A DNA stretch of 64,000 nucleotides from Longicatena caecimuris (GCF_004341945.1 NZ_SMBP01000002.1:62001-126000); one strand, 5' to 3'; shown: positions 45,019 through 54,499, counted from the stretch's first letter. The notes: generated from the sequence alone by a model not told the origin. Numbers and translations: made by a program.

Positions 45019-46326
45019 TTATTCCCACTCAATGGTCGCCGTAGGTTTTGGTGACAGGTCATAACAAACACGATTCACATTCTTAACTTCCTTCAAGATA
45101 CGATCCGTTATCTTCAACAATACCGGCCAGTCAATCTGCTCAATCGTCGCCGTCATAGCATCCACCGTATTCACCGCACGTAAAATCACAGGATATTCAA
45201 AACATCTCGCATTATCACGTACACCTACAGATTTAAAATCAGGCACAACTGTGAAATACTGCCAAACCTTTTTATCCAATCCAGCATTATGGAATTCCTC
45301 ACGCAAGATTGCATCTGCCTCACGCACTGCCTCTAAGCGTTCCTTCGTAATAGCCCCTAAACAACGCACACCCAAGCCTGGGCCAGGGAACGGCTGACGG
45401 AATACCATCTCATCCGGTAATCCCAATTCAAGACCACATGCACGTACCTCATCCTTAAACAGCTGACGCAATGGTTCCACTAACGCAAAACCAAGATCTT
45501 CAGGCAATCCTCCAACATTATGATGAGATTTGACCATTTTTGCTGTTTTTGTACCGCTTTCGACAATATCTGGATAAATCGTACCCTGTGCTAGGTAATC
45601 AATACCCTCTAGCTTTCTTGCCTCTTCTTCAAATACACGAATAAATTCCGTACCGATAATCTTACGTTTCTTTTCAGGATCCGCAACATTTTCTAATTTT
45701 CCTAAGAATCTTTCACTCACATCAACATAAATCAGATTCGCATCCAATTGATTTTTAAACACTTCCACAACACTTTCTGACTCACCTTTGCGCATCAAGC
45801 CATGGTTTACGTGTACACATACTAATTGTTTACCGATTGCTTTAATCAATAAAGCTGCCACAACAGAGCTATCCACACCACCAGATAATGCCAGTAATAC
45901 TTTTTTATCCTTTACCTGTTCACGAATCAACTCTACCTGATCCGCGATAAAGTTTTTCATATTCCAATTTGTTTCACATTTGCAGTCATCAAATACAAAC
46001 TTCTTCAAAACTGCAAGACGCTCTTCCTTATCCTCACTCCATGCATTCAATACATCCTCACATGTTGCCAACGCATGCGCAACTGCCATTACCGGATAAC
46101 CGTGTTCATAAACGTGCGCATCAACATCAATACGTTCCCCATCTACGATATGATTAGGTCCACCATTGATGATAATACCTTTCACATTTGGCAATTTTGC
46201 CAGTTCTTCCTTCGTGATATCATGTGGATAAATTTCACTATACACGCCTAATTCACGAATTTCACGAGCTAATCTAGTGTTTTCACTGCTGCCCAAATCT
46301 AGAATTACAATCATGTCTTGTTTCAT
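45019..46326 (-). CDS. guaA: GMP synthase with degenerate glutaminase domain
   Basis: 435 residues from Met at 46326 (GGAG 9 bases upstream), about 75 shorter than typical GuaA. The ATP-pyrophosphatase part is complete: SGGVDSS (148-154), GTIYPDIVESG, RQPFPGPGLGVRCLG and the dimer C-terminus NRVCYDLSPKPTATIEWE. The N-terminal amidotransferase part is shrunk to about 115 residues. The nucleophile motif GICYG reads AVAHA (Ala83 for Cys), and the region with the catalytic His-Glu is missing. XMP amination with free ammonia or a separate glutaminase is expected. Confidence 0.92.
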   Translation of the reverse strand: MKQDMIVILDLGSSENTRLAREIRELGVYSEIYPHDITKEELAKLPNVKGIIINGGPNHIVDGERIDVDAHVYEHGYPVMAVAHALATCEDVLNAWSEDKEERLAVLKKFVFDDCKCETNWNMKNFIADQVELIREQVKDKKVLLALSGGVDSSVVAALLIKAIGKQLVCVHVNHGLMRKGESESVVEVFKNQLDANLIYVDVSERFLGKLENVADPEKKRKIIGTEFIRVFEEEARKLEGIDYLAQGTIYPDIVESGTKTAKMVKSHHNVGGLPEDLGFALVEPLRQLFKDEVRACGLELGLPDEMVFRQPFPGPGLGVRCLGAITKERLEAVREADAILREEFHNAGLDKKVWQYFTVVPDFKSVGVRDNARCFEYPVILRAVNTVDAMTATIEQIDWPVLLKITDRILKEVKNVNRVCYDLSPKPTATIEWE

Positions 46327-46357
46327 ATTCATTTTCTCCTTCTTTTCTTCATAAACA

Positions 46358-46377
46358 GTTTACCATAATCTGTAAAC
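46358..46377 (-). promoter_or_regulatory. Dyad upstream of guaA
   Basis: GTTTAC-CATAATCT-GTAAAC, an inverted repeat 30 bases before the start; possible operator. Confidence 0.35.
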
Positions 46378-46442
46378 GGTTGCACGATTGGATTGTAATT
46401 TCTATTAGAAAATCTTACATCTTTCCTCATGCATGCCTTTTA

Positions 46443-46490
46443 CGTAAAGAAAAGTGCTGAAATCCTTTGTTTGACCTCAACACTTTTACG
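46443..46490 (-). terminator. Terminator of the 154-aa gene
   Basis: CGTAAAAGTG... and ...CACTTTT form a stem on the minus strand with a TTTTCTTT tail, about 70 bases past the gene. Confidence 0.55.
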
Positions 46491-46557
46491 CAAATTACAC
46501 AACACATATCACAGTATCATTACACAGATATCGTGGTAATCATTTTCCATAGTACCT

Positions 46558-47022
46558 TTAAACACCATCTTCTATCATAATCTTTTTTGCTCGATTTCCT
46601 TTAATCACAAAGGAAAGTTCACAGAATTCTTCAAACGTTTCTTCCATTACCTGCTCAATCATATTTTGTGTATCTTCATGAATCTGTTTTTCCTTGAAGA
46701 ATGCTGTAATCGCCTCTTGATAATTATTTTTATACTTTGTATTCAGCTGTTTCCAATTTACATCCTTAAAATATGATAAGATTTCTTTTCTTATCGCTAC
46801 CTTTCCTTGCATCAACGCGACTGCTATGATTGGATAGCCTGCATAATGCTGCCAAATAGTCGCATTATCATTCGAAGAATAGGTGTTTTCTAAAAAGCGT
46901 ACCGTATACTTTTTCGTATAATCACTGGAAGTTACATACGCTTCATCCTCTTTCATTTCTACTCTGCCATCTGCAACTGCACTATACGCCTCATAAACTT
47001 TTGCTAAAGGTGATGCTATCAT
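46558..47022 (-). CDS. Hypothetical protein (154 aa), MerR-linked
   Basis: 154 residues from the ATG at 47022 (GGAGGAGG 7 bases upstream). Soluble, mixed alpha/beta; no family recognised. It follows the HEAT-like gene by 50 bases on the same strand and so belongs to the merR unit. Confidence 0.7.
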   Translation of the reverse strand: MIASPLAKVYEAYSAVADGRVEMKEDEAYVTSSDYTKKYTVRFLENTYSSNDNATIWQHYAGYPIIAVALMQGKVAIRKEILSYFKDVNWKQLNTKYKNNYQEAITAFFKEKQIHEDTQNMIEQVMEETFEEFCELSFVIKGNRAKKIMIEDGV

Positions 47023-47072
47023 TGAGAAACCTCCTCCTTCATCTGTTGTTATATTGGTTATCACAACATGAA

Positions 47073-47894
47073 TCATTCTTTTATCACTTTTTTATTTAAC
47101 ATTCGCATAACTTGTTTGGCTGCTTTTTGTACCTTATCCTCCTGACACATAGCACATTCATTAATAAAATCTTTCCACTCCTTAGGATAAGCACTTTTAC
47201 AAAACCAATCCTTCAAAAAACCTAATATTTGACGTCTAGCGACCATTTGACATGGTATCGATATTTGTCCATGATGATAAAACACATGATTTTCAATGTT
47301 TTGCGCACATATAAGAAGCTTCTTTTCCTCTTCGGGAAACCATTGCAACAAAGCCGGCATCCCCTTGATTGTATTCCCAAAAGCAGCGATTTCCTGTGTC
47401 ATCAGAGTTTCCATATAGCATTCCCGAAAACAAGCAGCCATTTCCTGATTTCCCACCTGCATCAGCATGGCAATGATGGAAATCATCCCATAACGCAAAA
47501 AAGCATTTTCATGGTGCAATAACCTTTTGCATTGATCATGATATGCAAAGACTTCCAAGGGCTGATGTTTGGCAAATTCCATGACTACTTTTTGCGCTTG
47601 GTATTTTAAAGCAGATGGATCATATTCCATGATGTCGCACAAATCTTTTAACACTATAGGATCATTTTGCAAACACCGATAGGTTGCGACTGCATCTTTT
47701 TTGGCTAATTCTCTTTTTAAATCTTCTACTCTTCTTTCTACTCCATCTTCTAATATGCTTCCCTTTTTATTTTCTGACATTCTTCCCTTGTCATCTTCTG
47801 ATATCCTTTCGCTTCCATCTTCCGACAGTTTCTCATGATCTCCTTTAACCACTTTTACAGTTTCCTTTTCACTTTCCTTTCCTGCTGCCAACAT
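47073..47894 (-). CDS. Helical-repeat protein with Glu/Lys-rich N-terminal repeats (273 aa)
   Basis: Start at 47894, with AAAGGGG 9 bases upstream. Residues 15-50 contain imperfect repeats of the type SEDGSERI, SEDDKGRM, SENKKGSI, probably disordered. The remaining 220 residues look like an all-helical HEAT/DNA-alkylation-repeat fold (FAKHQPLEVFAYHDQCKRLL, LRYGMISIIAMLMQ). No function can be given. Start is 5 bases after the merR stop. Confidence 0.7.
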   Translation of the reverse strand: MLAAGKESEKETVKVVKGDHEKLSEDGSERISEDDKGRMSENKKGSILEDGVERRVEDLKRELAKKDAVATYRCLQNDPIVLKDLCDIMEYDPSALKYQAQKVVMEFAKHQPLEVFAYHDQCKRLLHHENAFLRYGMISIIAMLMQVGNQEMAACFRECYMETLMTQEIAAFGNTIKGMPALLQWFPEEEKKLLICAQNIENHVFYHHGQISIPCQMVARRQILGFLKDWFCKSAYPKEWKDFINECAMCQEDKVQKAAKQVMRMLNKKVIKE

Positions 47895-47898
47895 TCTT

Positions 47899-48705
47899 TC
47901 ATCCCCTTTCATATGGCACAACGATCTTTGTTACATATTTATCCGGATTTCCCTTTAACACGATACCCGGTCCTTTTTCATAATGCTGCCAATATGGCAA
48001 TTGCAGATGCAAATGATGTTCTTGCGCATAATCCAGCAAGGCTTTATAGCCGATGTGTAGTGTTTCATAGCTGCCGATATGATATAAAGAGAGAACTGGC
48101 CGTGCCTGAATCTGCCCGATAAAAAAATCATTAGGAACTGTTTTTATCTCTTTCTTTAAAGCTACACACAGTCTGCTTGCCATCATTTCATCATAAGCCT
48201 CCTCAAAATACATTTGAAAGATAGCACCTTTTGTGTTTCCTTTTAACTCTTTATACAAGCGTTGGACATAAGTTTTGATTTTATCATAGCTACCTTGAAA
48301 AGGAATAGCGGCATACTGAATCTTTTCGCATATTTCTTCCTGAATTTGATACAGGGCATTGGCCTGCTTCGTGAAATCGCGTTCTTTTAGATAGCTTTCC
48401 ATTGCTTTCATACAAGCTTTTTCTTCCAAAATATTTTTCTTGATCAATGCCATCTTTTCTTGAAGATAATAACAGATGTCCTCATCATTCTCACAGTTTT
48501 GTAAAACATCCTTCATTTCCTGGATAGAAAAATGAAATTCTCGCAGCATGATAATTCGTCTGGCTGTTTCATAATCCTTATCGCTATATAAGCGGTGTTG
48601 TTGCTCATTGCGTTGACTTGGTACCAATAGTCCTTCCTCATCATAATAACGTAAAGCTTTTATGCTAAGTTGCGTGATATTAGAAAATTCGCTGATTTTA
48701 TACAT
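47899..48705 (-). CDS. MerR-family regulator with GyrI-like effector domain
   Basis: 268 residues from MYKISEFSNI at 48705 (GGGAGG 7 bases upstream). Winged helix: ITQLSIKALRYYDEEGLLVPS. A dimer coiled coil spans 80-125. A C-terminal GyrI/BmrR-type domain binds small, often lipophilic or antibiotic ligands (GPGIVLKGNPDK near the end). It heads a three-gene unit with two hypothetical genes. Confidence 0.9.
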   Translation of the reverse strand: MYKISEFSNITQLSIKALRYYDEEGLLVPSQRNEQQHRLYSDKDYETARRIIMLREFHFSIQEMKDVLQNCENDEDICYYLQEKMALIKKNILEEKACMKAMESYLKERDFTKQANALYQIQEEICEKIQYAAIPFQGSYDKIKTYVQRLYKELKGNTKGAIFQMYFEEAYDEMMASRLCVALKKEIKTVPNDFFIGQIQARPVLSLYHIGSYETLHIGYKALLDYAQEHHLHLQLPYWQHYEKGPGIVLKGNPDKYVTKIVVPYERG

Positions 48706-48726
48706 GATAGACCTCCCTTCCTCTTT

Positions 48727-48757
48727 ACTGTAACACCTCCCCTGCACAGGAGGGCAA
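48727..48757 (-). promoter_or_regulatory. MerR-type promoter with 19-bp spacer
   Basis: On the minus strand TTGCCC (48757-48752), 19 bases, TACAGT (48732-48727). The spacer holds the dyad CCTCC-TGTGCAGG-GGAGG. The long spacer plus central dyad is the hallmark of MerR-activated promoters. Confidence 0.75.
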
Positions 48758-48833
48758 GCAGTTTTATCCTTTTTATCTGTCGTTTATTTTCTTTTATTGT
48801 ACCATGTATCGCATACAGAAAACAGCTTAGAAA

Positions 48834-48868
48834 AAACAGGAGCGTTATGCCTCCTACACACTCCTGTT
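48834..48868 (-). terminator. Terminator of the flavin reductase-rubredoxin gene
   Basis: AACAGGAG and CTCCTGTT with a T-run on the minus strand, 9 bases after the gene. Confidence 0.75.
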
Positions 48869-48876
48869 TCCCTTGC

Positions 48877-49500
48877 CTAGATTTTTTCAAAGACCGCTGC
48901 CGGTGCTCCACAGATTGGACAAATATAATCCTGTGGCAATACTTCTCCTTCATAAAGATAGCCGCAAATACTACAACGCCAGCCATGTTTTTCTGTTTGT
49001 TCTTGATAACTGGATGCTTTCTTTGGTGTCGTTCCATTTTTTACCTGATGATAATACGCATAGGTCATGACTTCTTCCTCGCTTAAGACCTCCATATCAA
49101 CAACCTCACCAACAAAGATTACATGACTTCCCACATCCAGGTGGGATACGACCTTGCAAGTATAGTAAGCACAGGTATGTTCACTGACATATGGAATCTG
49201 TTGCCTATCTTCCCGATGAGCTATCCCCTCATACTTATCGATATCCTTTCCGGATTGAAAACCAAAACGACGAATCACATCCATGTCAATGTTTTGACTT
49301 ATGACAACCGCATTAAATTTACCGCTTTTTTCGATAAGCTGCTCGGTATAGTTTTCTTTATTTAAGGTAATGCTGAGTTGTACCGGTGATGAAGTCACCT
49401 GTTGTAATGTATTTGCCACACAACCGCTTGTTTTATCTTCATAGCTGCTAGATATGATATACAAACCACAACTTAATTTATATAAACTTTTCTCATTCAT
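48877..49500 (-). CDS. Flavin reductase-rubredoxin fusion protein
   Basis: 207 residues from the ATG at 49500 (TAGGAGG 8 bases upstream). Residues 1-150 are an FMN-binding flavin reductase domain (TSSPVQLSITLNKENYT; SHVIFVGEVVDMEVL). Residues 165-207 are a rubredoxin with two CxxCG knuckles (CSICGYLYEG, CPICGAP). This is the 'high molecular weight rubredoxin' layout of clostridial O2/NO reduction chains, where it feeds electrons to flavodiiron proteins such as the one at 59030. Confidence 0.93.
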   Translation of the reverse strand: MNEKSLYKLSCGLYIISSSYEDKTSGCVANTLQQVTSSPVQLSITLNKENYTEQLIEKSGKFNAVVISQNIDMDVIRRFGFQSGKDIDKYEGIAHREDRQQIPYVSEHTCAYYTCKVVSHLDVGSHVIFVGEVVDMEVLSEEEVMTYAYYHQVKNGTTPKKASSYQEQTEKHGWRCSICGYLYEGEVLPQDYICPICGAPAAVFEKI

Positions 49501-49863
49501 ATGAAATCCTCCTATTTTTATAATGCTAGTATGTATGAAAACTATACATATGTCTAAAGTTTTGCTCATGATATAATAAATGAACCTGTCTTATGCCTGC
49601 AACCGCATGTTGTTTGCTAGCCTTTAAGTAGATATAATCATCTTCATTTATAAAATGTTTAAGAAAAGTTAAGAGAAAATTATAAAAATATATGTCATAA
49701 TAAAGATGTCTTTTCTTACATTTCTATTAAGACAACAACATGCAAAAAAGCTTTTTCATGCCAATATGAATGCAAAAATAGTCAGTCAGAATTTTACCTA
49801 ATTCGACAAATGTCTGATATAATGAAGAAAATATGAAAAACTATAGGGTACAGGAGGATTTAC
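49501..49863. other. Divergent intergenic region
   Basis: It holds the promoters of the flavin reductase-rubredoxin gene (minus) and the deacetylase gene (plus). TATAAT at 49818-49823 lies 41 bases before the latter. No other gene or repeat is seen. Confidence 0.5.
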
Positions 49864-51249
49864 ATGACACAATATAAAAAAAGCAGAAGAAGTCACATAC
49901 GATGGGATCGTTTGGCAATTATTATGGCCGGGATCATCGTTATTGTGGCTGGAATCTTTGTGGGGATCAAGATGTTAGCAGCCAATCCATATGAAAAATA
50001 TGATGCTTATAATGAAAAGACTAAATTATATGGGGAATTGCAACATGATAGTCTGAAGGAAGAAGATGTTTATTATCTATCTGTACATTATCCTGAATAT
50101 CAAGAAAAAGCGATGAATGATCTTGTCGCTAACTATCGAAAAAAACATATAAAAGTAGATAAAAAGCATAGCGGCATGCAATATATTATGGTGGATTATG
50201 ACAGTAAACTGCTATATGACAGTTATATCACATTAACTTTCCATCAAGTTATTAAAGATGAAAATGATAAAGTCTTAAAGAAAGAAGACGTATCTTATAA
50301 TTACGATATTAAGCGTAAAAAATTAATGGATGTAAAAGATGTTTTACGCCGTGATTATATTGTGATGATGAAAAAACTGGCAAAGGAAAATGGTTTTAAA
50401 GAAGATCAGATAAAAATTGCAAATTTGAACAGCTTCATTTTGCAGGATAAGAAAGTCTCCTTCTATTTTGACGCAAATGCATCAAAAACATTAGATGTTG
50501 TTTATGAAGATCATAAACCATACATAGCTTTGACAAATGCTAAAATTCCTTCTTATTATATGAAAGATCCTATCATCCCAGCTGCGCAGCCAGCTGTGAA
50601 AGAAGGAAAGAAATTAATTGCCTTTACCTTTGATGATGGACCGGCTAGTGAAAATACGAAAGCGATTATGGATGAATTTGAAAAATATGGTGGACGAGCA
50701 ACTTTCTTCATGTTAGGACAAAATGCGGATCTGAATCCAGATTTAGTAAAAGAAGTATATAAACGCGGACATGAAGTTGGTAACCATTCTTGGGATCATT
50801 CACAAGGTATCGCTGTAACAAATACGTTAACCAAAAAACAAGTAAGTGAAGAAGTTTATAAACCAAATGATATCATCTTTAAAGCAACCGGCTTTGAGCC
50901 TCGTTATTTCCGTCCGCCTTATGGAGCAATTGGTAATACATTGGATTCCGTATGTGGTTTAGATATGGTTGGTTGGGATATTGATTCCTTGGATTGGCAA
51001 AATCATAATCCGGAAATGATGACAAGTATTATTAAAAAAGGTGCTTCCGTTGGTTATGAAGTTGTCTTAATGCACGATATTCATAAAGAGACTGTAGAAG
51101 GTGTTAAAAAGGTGTTAAAAGAATTGGATGCACAAGGTTTTCAATTTGTGACAATTGATACCTTGATGAAACAAGATCGTAAATATCTAACGGCTTACAA
51201 TAATGAGCGGATGCATAATATTGTGATTACTTCCAATGTAGGAAAGTAA
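49864..51249 (+). CDS. Membrane-anchored polysaccharide deacetylase (PdaC-like)
   Basis: 461 residues. A basic N-terminus and one membrane segment (18-40) are followed by a DUF3298/DUF4163-like region (60-235), and then a NodB domain (245-440). Catalytic motifs are TFDDGP (MT1), HSWDH (MT2), RPPYG (MT3), SLDWQN (MT4) and VLMHDIH (MT5). It should remove acetyl groups from peptidoglycan or another wall glycan outside the cell, often giving lysozyme resistance. CAGGAGG precedes the start. Confidence 0.93.
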   Translation: MTQYKKSRRSHIRWDRLAIIMAGIIVIVAGIFVGIKMLAANPYEKYDAYNEKTKLYGELQHDSLKEEDVYYLSVHYPEYQEKAMNDLVANYRKKHIKVDKKHSGMQYIMVDYDSKLLYDSYITLTFHQVIKDENDKVLKKEDVSYNYDIKRKKLMDVKDVLRRDYIVMMKKLAKENGFKEDQIKIANLNSFILQDKKVSFYFDANASKTLDVVYEDHKPYIALTNAKIPSYYMKDPIIPAAQPAVKEGKKLIAFTFDDGPASENTKAIMDEFEKYGGRATFFMLGQNADLNPDLVKEVYKRGHEVGNHSWDHSQGIAVTNTLTKKQVSEEVYKPNDIIFKATGFEPRYFRPPYGAIGNTLDSVCGLDMVGWDIDSLDWQNHNPEMMTSIIKKGASVGYEVVLMHDIHKETVEGVKKVLKELDAQGFQFVTIDTLMKQDRKYLTAYNNERMHNIVITSNVGK

Positions 51250-51282
51250 TACTCACCTTATTCAATTAATCTTTGATTCTTT

Positions 51283-51313
51283 AAAGAGTTCCAACACAGG
51301 AACTCTTTTTTTC
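51283..51313 (+). terminator. Terminator of the deacetylase gene
   Basis: AAAGAGTTCC and GGAACTCTTT around a 6-base loop, followed by T-run. Confidence 0.9.
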
Positions 51314-51506
51314 ATACATTATGCATATTCAATATCATCATGATGTGAACAAGTAAAGAAACAAAATCTTCCTATGAATTATCATGACAATTGCTTTTTT
51401 AAACATCGCTTTTCTCCTCTATCATACGATACTATCATCAACCATGCATTCGCGATACATGTTCCTCATTTCTGTGCTATACTGATAGAAAAGGAGGCAT
51501 CATGTT

Positions 51507-52007
51507 ATGTTAGAGGAACTATTTAATCGTGTTAGTATTCGCCATTATCAAAATCGTGAAGTGGAACAAGCAAAATTAGAAGAAATGTTAAGAGCTGCCA
51601 TGAATGCACCAACTGCCAGAAACACACAGAGCTGGCGTTTTCTAGTCATCACGAATAGAGAAACATTAAATCATATGACAGAGCTTCAGCCTTATACCGG
51701 GATGATGAAAGAAGCCTATTGTGCGATTCTCGTTATGGGAGATCGCAACGCAAATCCAGTCGATGAATATTTGTATGTAGATGCTGCCGCTGCCATTGAA
51801 AATATGTTGATTGAAGGTGTGCATCAAGGCCTTGGCACTTGTTGGTGTGCCGTTGGTCCTTCAAAAGAGCGCATTAGCAAGTTTAAAGAGTATTTCCATT
51901 TAAAAGATCATCTATTGCCTGTTGCTGTCGTTGCTGTTGGATACAGTGCAGAAGATAAGAAAAGAATTGATCAGTATGATCCTGAAAAGGTTAGCTATTA
52001 TCGATAG
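51507..52007 (+). CDS. Nitroreductase-family FMN protein
   Basis: 166 residues, a compact member. FMN-binding pattern RVSIRHYQNREV near the N-terminus, APTARNTQSWRF, and LGTCWCAVG near residue 110. It uses NAD(P)H to reduce nitro compounds or quinones; the natural substrate is not known. AAAAGGAGG lies 10 bases before the ATG. Confidence 0.9.
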   Translation: MLEELFNRVSIRHYQNREVEQAKLEEMLRAAMNAPTARNTQSWRFLVITNRETLNHMTELQPYTGMMKEAYCAILVMGDRNANPVDEYLYVDAAAAIENMLIEGVHQGLGTCWCAVGPSKERISKFKEYFHLKDHLLPVAVVAVGYSAEDKKRIDQYDPEKVSYYR

Positions 52008-52100
52008 TGTTTATGTAAGCATTTCTTTCAACTGATTTCTAATAAGCCCTTCATGATTGAAAAGATGACAAAAAGAAAAAAAGATATAAAAAAGTGTTTA

Positions 52101-52197
52101 AAAAAACGTAGCACATCATTTCTTTTATAGACAACGTTTTCTTTATTTACGTTGTCTACTTAGAAGTGATCATATCTTTTCATGCTACGTTTTTTCT
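52101..52197 (+). terminator. Large two-level hairpin after the nitroreductase gene
   Basis: Outer stem AAAAAACGTAGCA / TGCTACGTTTTTT encloses an inner stem TAGACAACG / CGTTGTCTA. The plus strand ends in T6. At 97 bases it is much larger than the other terminators here. Confidence 0.65.
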
Positions 52198-52270
52198 TAT
52201 TGCTTATATCATTTCCAATCAGCTTTCAGCATACCTAAAAGCTTTAAATCTGTTTTTTGCGCATGTATAC

Positions 52271-53194
52271 CTAATCTCCGGTATATTGCTTTATCCATGC
52301 GGCATCTGCTTCAAAGTTGTCATGCTTTCCATTTTGATAAGTCGCAACCATTAACTTGATGTCATCTTCTTGAATGACAACATATGGAAATTCTGAAATA
52401 TTTGTGGAAGCGCCACAATTCCCATCCTTATCCATAGCAATCACACTGATCGCATCACAGGTACGATTGGCCATCTGCATGCGTTTTACATGTGCATCTA
52501 ATACTGTATCGACAGCTGCTTGTACAGACATACCTGCTGCCATGGCATCGACTATGCGAATGGATAAGCATCCACGCATGATATCTTCTCCCAATCCAGT
52601 AGCTGCAGCACTTCCATACAGGGCATCACTGTAAAAACCGGAACCGATGATTGGAGAATCTCCTACACGTCCTTCATGTTTCATAAACAATCCGCTGGTA
52701 GATACTCCTGCTGCTAGCTCATCCTGACACTTTCCTAGCACACAAACTGTATCATGTCCTTCATATGCTTTTAATTCCATGTCTTCTTTTTGTTTATCTT
52801 GCCATCGTTTTTTACTTTGAGACGTCATGTGATTTTGAAAAGCAAAACCTTCTTCTTGTGCAAAGGCCTCCGCACCCTTGCCTGACAGTAAACAATTTAC
52901 TTTATAATCACTTAGCTTAGCCGCTACCGCAATTGGACTTTCAACATTTTCAACTTCGATGATACCACCAAAACCAAGCGTATTTCCATTCATATAAGCA
53001 CTATCCAACTGTACGTGTCCCTGCGCATTTGGCAAACCGCCATGTCCAACTGAGATAAATTCTTCTCTAGCTTCTACATCCTGAATAGCAGCTAAGATTG
53101 CCGCCTGTACAGAGCCATCCTGCTGCAATATATCTTTTGCCTTCAGCATTCCATCATACGACATTTTCCATGTCGAAATCATTGCCTTATTCAT
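52271..53194 (-). CDS. N-terminal-nucleophile glycosylasparaginase/isoaspartyl peptidase family
   Basis: 307 residues. The self-cleavage site is GHDTVCVLG, with Thr as the new N-terminus of the beta chain near residue 150. RVGDSPIIGSGFYSD and ATGLGEDIMRG are the substrate-binding blocks. The family cleaves N-linked GlcNAc-Asn or beta-aspartyl peptides. No signal peptide is visible, so it is probably cytoplasmic. Separate from the type I asparaginase at 21445. Confidence 0.9.
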   Translation of the reverse strand: MNKAMISTWKMSYDGMLKAKDILQQDGSVQAAILAAIQDVEAREEFISVGHGGLPNAQGHVQLDSAYMNGNTLGFGGIIEVENVESPIAVAAKLSDYKVNCLLSGKGAEAFAQEEGFAFQNHMTSQSKKRWQDKQKEDMELKAYEGHDTVCVLGKCQDELAAGVSTSGLFMKHEGRVGDSPIIGSGFYSDALYGSAAATGLGEDIMRGCLSIRIVDAMAAGMSVQAAVDTVLDAHVKRMQMANRTCDAISVIAMDKDGNCGASTNISEFPYVVIQEDDIKLMVATYQNGKHDNFEADAAWIKQYTGD

Positions 53195-53548
53195 CTTCGA
53201 TTACCCCTTTTCATACTACTTTATCACGATTGTAAAAGGCCTTACCATTGCTTTTTAACAATAACCTTTTACCATTTTAACGCTGTTATCATAGCATAAA
53301 TCCATACACTTGCAAAGTTACAATTGACATCAGAAACTAGATGAGATGCTTCATCCTTACACAAATTACTCCTATAGAGAAAGTAACACGCCTTCTTATC
53401 CCCCCCTATGCGCTATGCCTTTATGATGGCATGTGTATAGCAATCGATCGTCCTTTTTGCCCTTTTACTAAGAACCTTCACATTCCCATAAAGAAAGAAA
53501 AAGCTCTCCGTTCAAACGCTGCTAACGTTTGCCAAGAGAGCTCATCAA
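53195..53548. other. Intergenic region with ldh terminator
   Basis: 354 bases. Apart from the hairpin at 53504-53542 I see no gene, ribosome site or repeat. Confidence 0.5.
53504..53542 (-). terminator. Terminator of the lactate dehydrogenase gene
   Basis: AGCTCTC / GAGAGCT outside and AAACG / CGTTT inside; the minus strand runs on into TTTTTCTTTC. Confidence 0.75.
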
Positions 53549-54499
53549 TTATAACAATGGGTCAATCGTTCCTGTGTTGATGCTGCGCAATGTTTCACAG
53601 CTGGCATCAAATTTCGCCTGATCAACTTCATTTAATTCTAATTTCACAATTTCACGAATACCATTGCGGTTGATAATAGCAGGAACACCAATATATAAGC
53701 CTTCCTGGCCATATTCACCTTCCTGATATGCAGAAATTGTTAAGATCACATTTTCATCGTCCAAGATAGCATGTACCAAACGATTCAAAGAAAGCCCGAT
53801 TCCATAATACGTAGAACGTTTCCGTTTGATAATTTCATAACCAGCCTGCTGTACCTGTGTATAAATTTCATGCAGATCACTTAAGTCTTTACCTTGTTCA
53901 TCCAGAATATCTAATAAATTCTTACATCCAACATAGGCATTTGTCCAAGGTACAAAACTGGAATCTCCATGTTCTCCCATAATATAGGCATGAATATTGC
54001 TGGAAGATACATCCAGATATTCACTCATCAGATAACGCAATCTGGCAGTATCTAAGATCGTACCAGAACCAATAACTCTTTCTTTTGGTAAACCACTAAC
54101 TTTTTGAGCAACATAGGTCATGCTGTCAACCGGATTGCTGGCAACTACAATTATACCATCAAAGCCTGATTTCATGATATTTTCGGTCACGCTTTTTAAG
54201 ATCATCGTGTCTTTGACCGCAATATCCAGACGACTTTCGCCTTCCTTCATCGTAACACCGGCTGTAATCACAACGATGCTTGCATCTTTACATTCTTCAT
54301 AACCACCAGCTTTGATCGTCATTTTTCCACGTGCATAAGGAAGTCCATGCTGTAAGTCCATCGCTTCTCCTACAGCTTTATCATGATTAACATCAATCAA
54401 AACCAATTCATCAATACCGCCAGTGTTTAAGAAGCTGTATGCCATACTCATACCGACAAAGCCGGTACCTACCAATACTAATTTTCTTTTCTCATTCAT
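53549..54499 (-). CDS. L-lactate dehydrogenase family (L-2-hydroxyacid dehydrogenase)
   Basis: 316 residues from MNEKRKLVLVG at 54499 (AAGGAGG 8 bases upstream); the longer frame lacks a site. NAD fold VGTGFVGMSMA, catalytic His in MGEHGDSSF, Arg in GESRLD and Asp in SGTILDTARLRY. The specificity loop reads AGVTMKEGESR. Met stands where typical LDH has Gln and MDH has Arg, so lactate may not be the only product. Single gene with its own terminator. Confidence 0.9.
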   Translation of the reverse strand: MNEKRKLVLVGTGFVGMSMAYSFLNTGGIDELVLIDVNHDKAVGEAMDLQHGLPYARGKMTIKAGGYEECKDASIVVITAGVTMKEGESRLDIAVKDTMILKSVTENIMKSGFDGIIVVASNPVDSMTYVAQKVSGLPKERVIGSGTILDTARLRYLMSEYLDVSSSNIHAYIMGEHGDSSFVPWTNAYVGCKNLLDILDEQGKDLSDLHEIYTQVQQAGYEIIKRKRSTYYGIGLSLNRLVHAILDDENVILTISAYQEGEYGQEGLYIGVPAIINRNGIREIVKLELNEVDQAKFDASCETLRSINTGTIDPLL

